A program made the translations under genes and the position numbers. The notes under the pieces are model-generated. The model worked only from the letters and a program-made list of their open reading frames with translations. It was not told where the DNA came from and did no database searches. This document shows positions 52,866-61,260 of a stretch of 64,000 nucleotides of DNA, one piece after another (positions within the stretch are counted from its first letter, which is position 1; each line of letters opens with the position of its first letter). The stretch is from Phycisphaerales bacterium (lineage in GTDB: Bacteria > Planctomycetota > Phycisphaerae > Phycisphaerales > UBA1924). Where the stretch lies: assembly GCA_029260345.1 (NCBI GenBank), contig JAJDDK010000004.1:372001-436000 (forward strand), read 5' to 3'.

Positions 52866-53297
52866 GGCGTGTCACCTATTGAGTGGTCCTTGATGTCGTC
52901 GAACTAATTATGAGCTTATCAAAGTTCAATGTGAGTTGGATCCGAAATGCTCTATGCGTGGTTGCACGCAACATGCTTGCACATAAATTGAGTCTGCGGG
53001 CCGACTTACGCCAACGCCGCCAGCGAAGTGGCAAGTCGTCACAAATCCAAGTCGAACGAGAGAACGCCGCGGCCGCATTCGCTGCGCCCGGCACAGCGAT
53101 GTCATCGCTAGGGAAGAACGTCGCCTTTGCAAATGCACTGCGAATTATGGGACTGGTGGCGAACTGGAACTCCTCGGTGCAGGGGCTTCAATCGAGTCGA
53201 TAGGTCGATGGCGTCGCGACCATCGCCCGTCGGGTGGTCGGCGCCGCGCGTGATTTCCAAGCCCCGCCCTGTGCCCCTATGATCTGCCCCGAAATGA
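52866..53297. other. Non-coding stretch before tRNA-Ala
   Basis: 432 bp. Short ORFs exist on both strands (e.g. 52883-53203 +) but have no ribosome site, domain or signal, so I call none. It should contain promoters for the lipoprotein gene and the tRNA. TTGCA occurs twice near 52960-52980, without clear function. Confidence 0.5.
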
Positions 53298-53370
53298 GGG
53301 GCGGTAGCTCAATTGGGAGAGCACTAGCTTTGCAAGCTAGGGGTTGCCGGTTCGATCCCGGTCCGCTCCA
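53298..53370 (+). tRNA. tRNA-Ala (anticodon UGC)
   Basis: A complete 73-nt cloverleaf. Acceptor GGGGCGG pairs with CCGCTCC, including the G3-U70 pair that is the alanine identity element. D-stem GCTC/GAGC, anticodon stem CTAGC/GCTAG around TTTGCAA (anticodon TGC), T-stem GCCGG/CCGGT around TTCGATC. Discriminator A73. The 3' CCA is not encoded (bases after 53370 are TTT). Confidence 0.97.
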
Positions 53371-53624
53371 TTTCGTGAGGGCTTCGACGGCCATGGCCGA
53401 GGCGTTTAGCGTAGTTGGCCCCCGGCTGGTGTCCCCATTTTTGAATTTGCGGCGCCAAACTCCCAAATGATTCCGATTTGATGTTGCGCCGGCGTGTTCG
53501 GCTCCGCCTTTCATTGAGGGTAGGCCGCGCGCAGCTTGGTTGTGTTGCGGTTTGTTCCACTCCATCGGTCGGCGCTCGTGCAGGGATGTCGCGCCGGCCA
53601 ATCTTGATTCCGAAGGATGAAGCA

Positions 53625-54017
53625 ATGAATGCAGCGTCCCCCGAACGCCGCCAGACCTTTGCCGGCACGGTGACCGGATGGCCGGACACGGTGGTGGGGC
53701 TCATGGCCAAACATCAGCGCAGCGAACCGGCGCCCAAGTCGGAGCGCACGCGCATCGCATTGAATAATTGCCGCGCCCTGGCCAGACGTGAGCGCGGCGC
53801 CCTTGAATTCGAAGTGACGGTGCGCGACATCTCACTGCACGGCCTTGGCTTTGATACGCGCGAAGCCATCGCGATCGGCCAGCAGTTCGTCGTGAGTTTT
53901 CCGACGACTGAGCAGCGCACGGCATGGCTGGTCGAAGTGCGGTGGACGAACGTGACGGATGATGTGACGCACGTCGGCGCCGAGATCATCAAGCAGACGT
54001 CGTGGAAGATGAAGTGA
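53625..54017 (+). CDS. PilZ-domain protein
   Basis: 130 residues. After a short N-terminal stretch, the PilZ-like beta barrel reads RTRIALNNCRALARRERGALEFEVTVRDISLHGLGFDTR ... GQQFVVSF ... WLVEVRWTNVTDDVTHVGAEII. The second half of the c-di-GMP motif (D/N-x-S-x-x-G) appears as DISLHGLG. The RxxxR half is represented only loosely by the basic segment around LARRER, so ligand binding is uncertain. AAGGA lies 8 nt before the ATG at 53625. PilZ proteins often tune pili and exopolysaccharide; the pilus locus ends 2 kb upstream. Confidence 0.75.
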   Translation: MNAASPERRQTFAGTVTGWPDTVVGLMAKHQRSEPAPKSERTRIALNNCRALARRERGALEFEVTVRDISLHGLGFDTREAIAIGQQFVVSFPTTEQRTAWLVEVRWTNVTDDVTHVGAEIIKQTSWKMK

Positions 54018-54148
54018 TGAGCCGCGACGATCAATCGACCTTGGTGTCGAATGGATCGCTGAAGTGCCTCACTTCGATGGCAGCGACGATTCGCGCGTTG
54101 ATGCAGAAGTATCAGTTGCCGTTGTTGAGGCGAAAGGCGCCGCGCGGC

Positions 54149-54436
54149 TTAGCTTTCAGGCGATTCTGCGAGATCGATCTTGATGGGATCGCAGCACGGA
54201 ACCATGCAAGCGCTTCCGCCTCCGCCCGTCAAACATCCAAAATACTCGGCCCATCGGGCAATACATGCGAAGCTACCGTCATCAGGGCACGGACTGACAC
54301 TATCGGGCGCGGTGTCTGCTCGCTGAATCGGGCCAGCGGACGCGGCGACAACGGCGCCGGTGATAACCCCGACAATCGCCAAGGCCGACGTGAGCCGCGC
54401 CGACATCGCGCGGCTGTTCGTGTTTCGTGTATGCAT
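54149..54436 (-). CDS. Small exported six-cysteine protein
   Basis: 95 residues. AGAGG sits 5 nt before the ATG. A signal peptide (LTSALAIVGVITGAVVAASAG) is followed by a short mature chain with cysteines at 50, 58, 68, 77, 81 and 82, suitable for three disulfides, and a Gly-rich hinge (TGGGGSAC). No family recognised. It is divergent from the sigma factor/kinase pair across 165 bp and ends 131 bp from the PilZ gene. A role as the target or sensor ligand of that pair is speculation. Confidence 0.6.
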   Translation of the reverse strand: MHTRNTNSRAMSARLTSALAIVGVITGAVVAASAGPIQRADTAPDSVSPCPDDGSFACIARWAEYFGCLTGGGGSACMVPCCDPIKIDLAESPES

Positions 54437-54601
54437 TTTTCCTCTTCCTTTCCGTCGAGACGTCGTGTCCCGCGAAAGAAAGAGGCGCCACGAAAGCCAT
54501 TGCGACCAATGACTTGTGATCGTTTCCGCACAAAAAGAACTCGATTCGATGAGCGCCGTCCGATATGCTCTGCGGCGGGGCAATCGGGGATTGGGGCGCC
54601 C

Positions 54602-55177
54602 ATGACGGATGAGCCGGATAAAAACATGCAACGCTTGCTTGAACTGGTGCGCGCGGGTGATCGCGACGCCGCGGCCAAGTTCGCGCTTGAGTTTTTTCCG
54701 GAGCTGCGCGCCCGGGTTCGTCACCGCATACCAAAATCAATACGTCGCGAATTGGATTCCGAAGATGCCGCGGCGAGCGCGGCGCGCCGTCTTGATGAAG
54801 CAGTTGCGACGGGGCGAATGCGGAGTGTGACCGAGGAAACACTCCAGGCGTATCTCGCTTCGTCGGCGCTGCATTCGATACAGGATCGCGCGCGATCAAT
54901 TCGATCGCGGTCTGCCCGTGAGCAGGAGCGCTCCCAAAAGTCAGAGGCCGTCGTCCCAGAAGTACAGCACGGTGAGACGTGGACCATGTTGAACACTTCC
55001 ACCATCAGCGCCGAAGATCGCGAGCTCTTGCGCCTCCTTGGCGCCGGTCTCGGGTATCGCGCGATCGCCGCGGCGATGGGGATGTCGGAAGCCAGCGTTC
55101 GCGCCCGTGTTTCGCGGGCGCGCCGCCATTTGGAGAAACTGGTCCGTGACGACACAGACACTGAATCTGACGACTGA
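54602..55177 (+). CDS. ECF-type RNA polymerase sigma factor
   Basis: 191 residues. Region 2 is recognisable in RIPKSIRRELDSEDAAASAARRL (compare the usual DSEDVVQ core), and region 4 in SAEDRELLRLLGAGLGYRAIAAAMGMSEASVRARVSRARRHLEKL. Planctomycete ECF groups with this look are typically encoded next to a Ser/Thr kinase, as here: the kinase gene starts 32 bp inside this one. There is no anti-sigma factor gene nearby, so control by the kinase (phosphorylation or binding) is the likely mode. The frame is open upstream to 54002, but that part is antisense to the small exported protein. Confidence 0.85.
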   Translation: MTDEPDKNMQRLLELVRAGDRDAAAKFALEFFPELRARVRHRIPKSIRRELDSEDAAASAARRLDEAVATGRMRSVTEETLQAYLASSALHSIQDRARSIRSRSAREQERSQKSEAVVPEVQHGETWTMLNTSTISAEDRELLRLLGAGLGYRAIAAAMGMSEASVRARVSRARRHLEKLVRDDTDTESDD

Positions 55178-56777
55178 TCAATCGGCGATTGTGGTCGCGC
55201 GCATCGTGGAAACGAATGGCGTGGCGCGCTTTTCCGAATTGCTGGCGGAGCGCCAGTGTTCCTCCGACGAAGAAATTGCGTCGCTGATCTATGCGGACGG
55301 GCGCGCTCGCATGGCGATCGGGCGCACGGCGGAGCTTTCCAACTATGCGTGCGTGCTGCCGCGCGGCATCGAGCGATCATTGACGCTGGACGCCGCGATT
55401 GATGTGTGTACGCAGTCGCTCATGGCGCAGGGCATGACGCTGGACGATGCAGTCAATGCGCTGATTAAAGCGCGGCCGGACTTGGGCCAGAGCATTGTTC
55501 GCGGCGCCTTACTTCACGAAATCATCAGCGCCAGTTTGCCGACGGCAATCACGACGTCACTGCTTGATGATCGTGATTTGCCCGCATCGTTTGGGCCAGA
55601 AATGCCGGACGGTCGCCTTCGCTACACGTTGTTGAAATCACTGGGTCGCGGCTCGTTTTCCGTCGTGTATCGAGCTCAAGATGAAGTGTTGTCTGGCGAA
55701 GACATGAATCAGGCGCTTGTGGCGATCAAAGTGCTGTCACAAAGCGTCGCTCCAAATGCGCGACACCGATTCAATCGCGAAGCTCAGCTCGCTCGGCGCG
55801 TGAGCCACGAAAACGTCGTGCGCGTTTTGGATCGCGGCGAGTTTCGCGACGATCTGTACATCGTTTATGAGCACATTGAAGGCGAGTCGCTGCGGCGCTG
55901 GGCGTCACAGGACGCCGATCGTTCGCGCGTGCGCGAAATGGTGCGCGTCATTACGCAAGCCGCGCAGGGATTGAGCGCCGTGCATGAAGTCGGTTTGTTG
56001 CATCGCGATATCAAGCCTGGCAACATCCTTGTGCGCAAGGACGGAACGGTGAAAGTCTGTGATCTTGGTTTGGCGGATGCGCCCGGCGTGCAGCCCGCTG
56101 ATGCGCTCACGGGCAACGTGGTGCTGATGGCGCCGGAGCGGCTCCTTCACGGCGATCAAGAATCTTCCGTTCGTAGCGACGTCTATTCACTCGGCGGCGT
56201 GCTGTACTGGCTGCTCACGGGCGAGTATCCGCTTGGTTGGCAGAAGATTGAGATTCGTCGAGCCGCCAAGCAAGGCCAAAAGCCAGTTTCACCCCGATCT
56301 ATCAATGCCGTCATCGATCGCGATCTTGAGTCTATCTGCATGAAGGCACTGGCGCTCGAGCCAGCAAAACGCTATGGATCGATGGATGCTTTTGCATCAG
56401 ACTTGCGCGCGTGGCTTGAGCACCGACCAGTGCATGCGCGACCGCGACGGGCAACGGGTCGAGCGCGATTGTGGGCACGGCGACAGCCAATCGCGGCGGC
56501 GTTTCTGACGCTGTTCCTGCTTGCGCTGGCCGGTGGTGCGGGCACGACTCTTTATTTGCTGGATGTTTCCGCGAATCGATTGGCGGAAGCCAATGCGCTG
56601 AAGAAACGAGCAGATGAAGTTGCGGCGGTCGGTAGCCTTATGGTTGATGCTTTGAAGAAGAATTTGGAGTCCGGCGCGTACTCAGAGGCTGAAATCGCTC
56701 GTGCGATGCAGAAGGACGTACAGTCCGTATTGGATGCAAACTCGGCAGAGTTGACGGCAGATCCTTCGGCGAACTGA
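55146..56777 (+). CDS. Transmembrane Ser/Thr protein kinase
   Basis: 543 residues from the GTG at 55146, which has GGAG about 10 nt upstream and overlaps the sigma gene by 32 bp. A helical N-terminal domain of about 150 residues has no recognised fold. The kinase domain (about 160-430) has G-loop LGRGSFSVVY, Lys195 in VAIKVL, catalytic LLHRDIKPGN (Asp288), metal-binding DLG (306-308) in place of DFG, and MAPE (328-331). One membrane helix (449-471) and a short outside tail rich in helices follow. Presumably it controls the sigma factor in response to an envelope signal. Confidence 0.87.
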   Translation: MTTQTLNLTTDQSAIVVARIVETNGVARFSELLAERQCSSDEEIASLIYADGRARMAIGRTAELSNYACVLPRGIERSLTLDAAIDVCTQSLMAQGMTLDDAVNALIKARPDLGQSIVRGALLHEIISASLPTAITTSLLDDRDLPASFGPEMPDGRLRYTLLKSLGRGSFSVVYRAQDEVLSGEDMNQALVAIKVLSQSVAPNARHRFNREAQLARRVSHENVVRVLDRGEFRDDLYIVYEHIEGESLRRWASQDADRSRVREMVRVITQAAQGLSAVHEVGLLHRDIKPGNILVRKDGTVKVCDLGLADAPGVQPADALTGNVVLMAPERLLHGDQESSVRSDVYSLGGVLYWLLTGEYPLGWQKIEIRRAAKQGQKPVSPRSINAVIDRDLESICMKALALEPAKRYGSMDAFASDLRAWLEHRPVHARPRRATGRARLWARRQPIAAAFLTLFLLALAGGAGTTLYLLDVSANRLAEANALKKRADEVAAVGSLMVDALKKNLESGAYSEAEIARAMQKDVQSVLDANSAELTADPSAN

Positions 56778-56784
56778 CCGTGGA

Positions 56785-58251
56785 TTAGAGCCGCTCCGCC
56801 GCCAGCGACGCCAGCTCTGAACGCTCGCTCTTGCGCATCGTCACGTGACCGGCGATGCCCAGGCCCTTCATCCGTTCAACGCTGTACGACAAACCATTCG
56901 ACGATGAATCCAGATACGGGTTGTCGATCTGTTCGATGTCGCCCGTCAGGACGATCTTCGTGCCTTCGCCGGCGCGGCTGATGATCGTCTTCACTTCGTG
57001 CGGCGTCAGGTTCTGCGCCTCATCCACAATCATGAAGACGTGCGGGATGGAACGGCCGCGAATGTACGTGAGCGCTTCGAGCACGAGGCGGCCATCGCCA
57101 AGCAAAGATTCAAGGCGCTGCTCGACGGAGCGCGATTCGGCTTGCTGGTTGAGCGAGCCGCGCGTGGAGAGCAGGTACTCGAGGTTGTCGAAGATGGGCT
57201 GCATCCACGCGGCGAGTTTCTCATCTTTTTCGCCGGGCAGGTAACCGATGTCGCGCCCCATGGGCATGATCGGTCTCGCGACGAGCAGTTTGTCGTAGCG
57301 CTCTTCCTTGAACACTTTGTGCATGCCCGCGGCCAGCGCCAGCAGTGTTTTGCCCGCGCCGGGGCCGCCGGTGAGGGTGACGAGTTTGAGATCGTCATCG
57401 AGCAGCAGGTCCAGCGCCATGGTCTGTTCGATGTTGCGGGCCAGCACGCCGAACGTCGGGCGGCGTGACGCGGTGACGGGGATCAGGTGATCGGTGTCTG
57501 CGAGGCGGCGGGCCAGGCCCGAGTGTGATTCATCCTGCGCATCGCGCAGCACGACGAACTGATTGGCGAAGACTTCGCGCGTGTAGCGTTCGCCTTCTTC
57601 TTCCGTGGTCAGGTACGGATTGAGTTTTTCGACGGGCAGCATGCGCTGGTCGTACATGTCGTTGATGAGTTCGCTTGAGACGTCCGTCGAAATGAAGCCG
57701 ACGAAGAGGCGATCCGCATCGACCTTTTGCGCTTCGAAGTCCTCGGTGGGGATGCCGAGTGAATCGCTCTTGATGCGAGCGTTCATGTCTTTGGTGATGA
57801 AGACGACGTTCTCGCCGCGCTTATGCAGGTCGTAGGCGACGGCGATGATGCGGTTGTCGGCGCCGCCGTCGCTGAGGATGGGCGGGCGATCCGGCTCGGA
57901 GGTGTCGATGCGGATGACGCCGGCTTTGTCGAATCGCGGGTCGCCCCAGCGGACGCCTTCGTTGAGTCGGCCGCGCTTGCGGAGGGCGTCGAGGCGGCGG
58001 ATGCACTGGCGGGAGTTGCGTGCGAGGTCGTCGTTGCCGCGCTTGAAGTTATCCAGTTCTTCGACGACGGTGAGCGGGATGACCACGTTGTGCTCTTTGA
58101 ACATGAAGAGCGCTTCGGGGTTGTGCAGCAGGACGTTGGTGTCGAGGACGAAGTTCTTGATTTCGGCCTTGGAGCCATTTGCCGAGGCTTGCTCCGGCGC
58201 GGCTTCGGATGACTCCGACTTCTGTTTGGTAGCGTTCTTCGTCCTGGTCAC
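56785..58251 (-). CDS. PIN-PhoH fusion ATPase (PhoH2/YlaK-like)
   Basis: 488 residues from a GTG at 58251, with GGGAGGAG 8 nt before it; the frame's ATG at 58383 overlaps the nif3 promoter region and has no such site. The N-terminal PIN ribonuclease domain has NFVLDTNVLLHNPEAL, and VFITKDMNARIKSDSLGI (its acidic residues). The C-terminal PhoH domain has Walker A LTGGPGAGKT, YLPGEKDEKLAAW and Walker B HVFMIVDEAQN. PhoH2 proteins unwind and cleave RNA. It converges on the kinase gene (7 bp apart). Confidence 0.92.
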   Translation of the reverse strand: MTRTKNATKQKSESSEAAPEQASANGSKAEIKNFVLDTNVLLHNPEALFMFKEHNVVIPLTVVEELDNFKRGNDDLARNSRQCIRRLDALRKRGRLNEGVRWGDPRFDKAGVIRIDTSEPDRPPILSDGGADNRIIAVAYDLHKRGENVVFITKDMNARIKSDSLGIPTEDFEAQKVDADRLFVGFISTDVSSELINDMYDQRMLPVEKLNPYLTTEEEGERYTREVFANQFVVLRDAQDESHSGLARRLADTDHLIPVTASRRPTFGVLARNIEQTMALDLLLDDDLKLVTLTGGPGAGKTLLALAAGMHKVFKEERYDKLLVARPIMPMGRDIGYLPGEKDEKLAAWMQPIFDNLEYLLSTRGSLNQQAESRSVEQRLESLLGDGRLVLEALTYIRGRSIPHVFMIVDEAQNLTPHEVKTIISRAGEGTKIVLTGDIEQIDNPYLDSSSNGLSYSVERMKGLGIAGHVTMRKSERSELASLAAERL

Positions 58252-58363
58252 GCGCGGCGCTCCTCCCTGAAGGGCGACGATGGACGATATGCCCGCTCGG
58301 CGTGATCCCCTCTCGCTTAGAGTGTATCGGCGGGCGGGCGTCCGCCAGTGAAGGAGATGCGCG

Positions 58364-59506
58364 ATGACGATCGCCGAACTCATGGAGTCCCTGGAGCGAA
58401 TTGCCCCCCTGGCTCACGCGGAGCCGTGGGACAACGCAGGGTTAATCGTTGGCGACCCGCAATGGGAATTGCGCGGCCCGGTCTTCCTCACCATCGATTT
58501 GACGGAAGAAGTGCTCGCGGAAGCCGTCAGCGCCGAATCCGGACTTGTCATTGCGTATCACCCGCCGATTTGGACCGCGATGAAGCGCATCACGAGCGCC
58601 GATGCAAAAGAACGCGTGTTGCTGGGCGCGTTGCGTGCGGGGCTTGCGATTTACAGCCCGCACACAGCGCTGGACGCCGCGCCGGGCGGGGTGACGGACT
58701 GGTTGTGCGACATGCTTTCGGTGGATGGTACGGGCGGGCGCACGCTGGGCGACCGACGAGCGCTGGCGCCGGGCCTTGAGCAACAACCATCACAAACTCA
58801 CAAGATCGTCACATTCGTTCCCGCGACGAATGTGGAAGCGGTGCGCAATGCGTTGGCGTCAGTCGGCGCGGGTGTAATCGGCGATTACACGCAGTGCTCG
58901 TTCACTTTGCAGGGCACGGGGACGTTCTTCGCCGGTGAAGGCACGAAGCCGAGCGTCGGCACACGCGGACAGCTTGAATCCGCCGATGAAGTGCGACTTG
59001 AGATGGTCTGCCCGAAGCGTTCACTGGCGCTGGCGGTCGAGATGCTGCGGCAATTCCATCCCTATGAAGAACCGGCGTTCGACATTTATGAACTCACGCC
59101 GAAGCTGCATCGGGACACGGGGGCCGGGCGGCGGATTACGCTGGATCACCCCGCGACGCCGCGTGAACTGGCGATGCGGCTCAAGAAGAATCTCGGTGTC
59201 GATGCGGTGAAGCTGGCGGCGGCGACGGACCAGCCGGTGTCGCGCATCGGCGTGTGCCCGGGCGCCGGGGCGGTGTTGCTGGATTCGGCGATGGCTGAGG
59301 AATGCGAGCTCTTCGTCACCGGCGAAATGCGGCATCACGAGGCTCTGGCGGCGGTCGCCAAGGGCTGCTCCATACTGCTGGCGGGGCATACGAACACGGA
59401 GCGTGGCTTTCTCCCCCACTACGCCAAGCGGATTTGCGAGGAATCACCGGGGGTGGACGTGCGGCCTGCGTCCTCGGATCGCACGCTCTTTCGGACGCTG
59501 TCCTAG
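58364..59506 (+). CDS. Nif3-like dinuclear metal-centre protein
   Basis: 380 residues. Metal-site signatures of the Nif3 family: WDNAGLIVGD, LVIAYHPPIW, YSPHTALDAAPGGVTDWL at the N-terminus, and LFVTGEMRHHEAL with LLAGHTNTERGFLP at the C-terminus. A PII-like domain of about 110 residues (KIVTFVPATNVEAVRNAL ... FHPYEEPAFDIYEL) is inserted in the middle, as in the longer bacterial members. A GAAGGAG ribosome site precedes the ATG. GTP cyclohydrolase type 2 and tRNA-modification roles have been proposed; function is not settled. It is divergent from the PhoH gene. Confidence 0.92.
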   Translation: MTIAELMESLERIAPLAHAEPWDNAGLIVGDPQWELRGPVFLTIDLTEEVLAEAVSAESGLVIAYHPPIWTAMKRITSADAKERVLLGALRAGLAIYSPHTALDAAPGGVTDWLCDMLSVDGTGGRTLGDRRALAPGLEQQPSQTHKIVTFVPATNVEAVRNALASVGAGVIGDYTQCSFTLQGTGTFFAGEGTKPSVGTRGQLESADEVRLEMVCPKRSLALAVEMLRQFHPYEEPAFDIYELTPKLHRDTGAGRRITLDHPATPRELAMRLKKNLGVDAVKLAAATDQPVSRIGVCPGAGAVLLDSAMAEECELFVTGEMRHHEALAAVAKGCSILLAGHTNTERGFLPHYAKRICEESPGVDVRPASSDRTLFRTLS

Positions 59507-59574
59507 TGTTGGGGGCAAAGTTTCTGGACGTGGAAAAAGCGATTACAGAACCCCGCGGGGTCCGGTCGATGTGA

Positions 59575-60360
59575 ATGGAACGAGTGGAGCGTGAAGACCG
59601 CCATATTGAGAAGATCGACGACGCCGCGCTGACGCGCCGGCGATTGATCGGTCTGGGTCTGGCGGCTGGCATGGCGGTGATGCTGCCGGCGTGTGCGGGC
59701 GGTCGTCGCAAACGCGGCGTCGCGGGCGCTCGACCGACCTGGCCGGGTCTGGAAGAGCCGCCACTCGATCACACCACCGTGACATCACCGCGTTCGACGT
59801 ACACGCGTCCGCCGGCGGTTCCAACACCTTCGCCGACGTTGCCGATTGCCGGTGTGATGCCGCGCTCGTCGTGGGCGCAGGGAGCGCCGGTCCCGTCGCG
59901 GATGAATTCGCTTGGTCGCGTGGATCGCATGACGGTGCACCACGACGGCATGCCGCCGGTGTGGTTGTCGAGCCGCCAGGACGTCGCATCGCGCATCGAT
60001 CAGATCCGCACGGCGCATCAGTCCAACGGCTGGGGCGACATTGGGTACCACTACATCGTGGACCCGTTCGGGCAGGTGTGGGAAGGCCGGCCGATTGCGT
60101 ACCAAGGCGCGCATGTGAAGGATCAGAACGAGCGCAATCTTGGTGTGCTGGTGCTGGGCAATTTTGAAGCGCAGCAACCGACCAGCGCGCAAGTCGCGGC
60201 GGTGGAGCGCTTCCTCGTCATGCAGATGCGCAACTACCGAGTGCCGGTGACGCGCGTGAATACGCACCGGGAGCTGGCGTCTACGCTGTGCCCCGGACGC
60301 AACATGCAATACGCCATGAACCAACTCCGCGGCGGCAGCGGCACGCTTGCTCGCGTGTGA
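59575..60360 (+). CDS. PGRP-type N-acetylmuramoyl-L-alanine amidase, exported
   Basis: 261 residues. The N-terminus LTRRRLIGLGLAAGMAVMLPAC resembles a Tat signal that also fits a lipobox (LPAC, Cys40). A Pro-rich linker leads to an amidase_2/PGRP domain: MTVHHDG (zinc His), GWGDIGYHYIVDPFGQVWEGRP, HVKDQNERNLGVLVLGNF, and VNTHRELASTLCPG (second zinc His and the Cys ligand). It cleaves the amide between MurNAc and the stem peptide, in the periplasm. It lies 68 bp after the nif3-like gene, perhaps co-transcribed. Confidence 0.9.
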   Translation: MERVEREDRHIEKIDDAALTRRRLIGLGLAAGMAVMLPACAGGRRKRGVAGARPTWPGLEEPPLDHTTVTSPRSTYTRPPAVPTPSPTLPIAGVMPRSSWAQGAPVPSRMNSLGRVDRMTVHHDGMPPVWLSSRQDVASRIDQIRTAHQSNGWGDIGYHYIVDPFGQVWEGRPIAYQGAHVKDQNERNLGVLVLGNFEAQQPTSAQVAAVERFLVMQMRNYRVPVTRVNTHRELASTLCPGRNMQYAMNQLRGGSGTLARV

Positions 60361-60460
60361 GTTGGGGGATTGAACGCGGAGGAAGACGGAGGGGTTGGAG
60401 GCGTGGCGCGTTGAACGCGTTTTGATGTTTTCGCGTTCATTGCGCTACCAGCGCTCAACC

Positions 60461-60482
60461 ATGCCCACGGGGACGTGGGCAT
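60461..60482. repeat. Short dyad with 4-nt loop
   Basis: ATGCCCACG-ggga-CGTGGGCAT, a perfect 9-bp stem. It is followed by GCCACCC and then an unusual C/T-rich tract (60520-60600). Same architecture as the dyads at 6235 and 47189. The gap 60361-60613 holds no other feature. Confidence 0.65.
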
Positions 60483-60613
60483 GCCACCCGGAGTTCATCC
60501 GCGTTCTTGTTCTTCCTCATTTCTCCTCTTCTCTCTTCTTCCCTCTTCTGCCCTCTTCCTTCCCCCCTCCTGTCCCCCTCTGTCTTCCTCCGCGTTCGAT
60601 CTAGAATGTGTTC

Positions 60614-60940
60614 ATGCATGATGAATCCGCCACCGGGAATGACTATTTCAAGTGTGACTTTTGCCGCCGCGCGTGGGCGGAGGATCGACCGATGGTTGAG
60701 GGGCATCAGGGGAGTTTGATTTGCGGGCCGTGTCTGACGGTCGCGTACACCGAGGTGGTGGCGCATGAGACGCCGAGCGTGGATCGCGTTGAGCATTGCA
60801 CGTTGTGTCTTGAAGAGCGCAATCAGCCGGGATGGCGCAGCCCGGCGTATGAGGAGTCGGTGGTGTGTCTGCGCTGCATCAAGCAAGGGGCGACGGTGTT
60901 TGAGAAGGACACCGAATACGACTGGTCGCGGCCAGAGTGA
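60614..60940 (+). CDS. Double zinc-ribbon protein, function unknown
   Basis: 108 residues with four CxxC pairs: CDFC (14-17), CGPC (37-40), CTLC (62-65) and CLRC (85-88). Each consecutive two form a treble-clef or ribbon-type zinc site, and the two halves (FKCDFCRRAWAEDR ... LICGPCL; HCTLCLEERNQPGW ... VVCLRCI) look like duplicated modules. There is no DNA-binding helix or enzyme motif. No ribosome site precedes the ATG, which follows a pyrimidine tract. A GTG two codons earlier is possible. Confidence 0.72.
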   Translation: MHDESATGNDYFKCDFCRRAWAEDRPMVEGHQGSLICGPCLTVAYTEVVAHETPSVDRVEHCTLCLEERNQPGWRSPAYEESVVCLRCIKQGATVFEKDTEYDWSRPE

Positions 60941-60980
60941 GGCGCGGTTGGGGGCGGTACGATTCACCATCGCGCGCAAG

Positions 60981-61024
60981 AAAGCACCGACTCCGTCAGG
61001 GGTGGTGCGGAGTCGGCGCTTTGG
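60981..61024. terminator. Bidirectional-type terminator hairpin after the zinc-ribbon gene
   Basis: AAAGC/GCTTT flanks CCGACTCCG (60987-60995) and CGGAGTCGG (61008-61016): about 14 paired bases with one mismatch, loop about 12 nt. T-run only 3-4 long. Confidence 0.6.
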
Positions 61025-61225
61025 AATGAGGAAAATAGGGAATAAGTGCGGCACGATCCGGACGTGTTAGGGGGGTGGCGGGAGTGCGCCAACGCCCGGA
61101 TCGCACATTGACAACGGTACGGTGATGTAAGTCTTGGGGGTATAGGAAGTTGACCCTATATCAACAGCATCGCAGCGCCGGGGCCGCCTTCGGCTTGGCG
61201 CGCTGCGACTTACTGAAAATTAGTG

Positions 61226-61254
61226 TTGACACGATATGTGTGGCAACATATATT
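61226..61254 (+). promoter_or_regulatory. marR promoter (leaderless)
   Basis: TTGACA (61226-61231), 17-bp spacer, TATATT (61249-61254): close to the sigma-70 consensus. Transcription would begin around 61260-61262, at the marR ATG (61261). No ribosome site fits between. The gap 60941-61260 otherwise holds only the terminator and a small dyad TATAGG-aagttgac-CCTATA (61141-61160). Confidence 0.7.
61234..61251. promoter_or_regulatory. Candidate MarR operator overlapping the -10 box
   Basis: ATATGT-gtggca-ACATAT, a perfect 6-bp inverted repeat with a 6-bp centre, between and over the -35/-10 boxes. Binding here would block RNA polymerase. A TTGCAACA element related to its GGCAACA half recurs at 61768-61790. 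Confidence 0.6.
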
Positions 61255-61260
61255 TCGGCC

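Noticed and set aside
52883-53203. 106-codon ORF upstream of tRNA-Ala (+)
   Set aside because: No ribosome site, no signal, no domain; likely chance.
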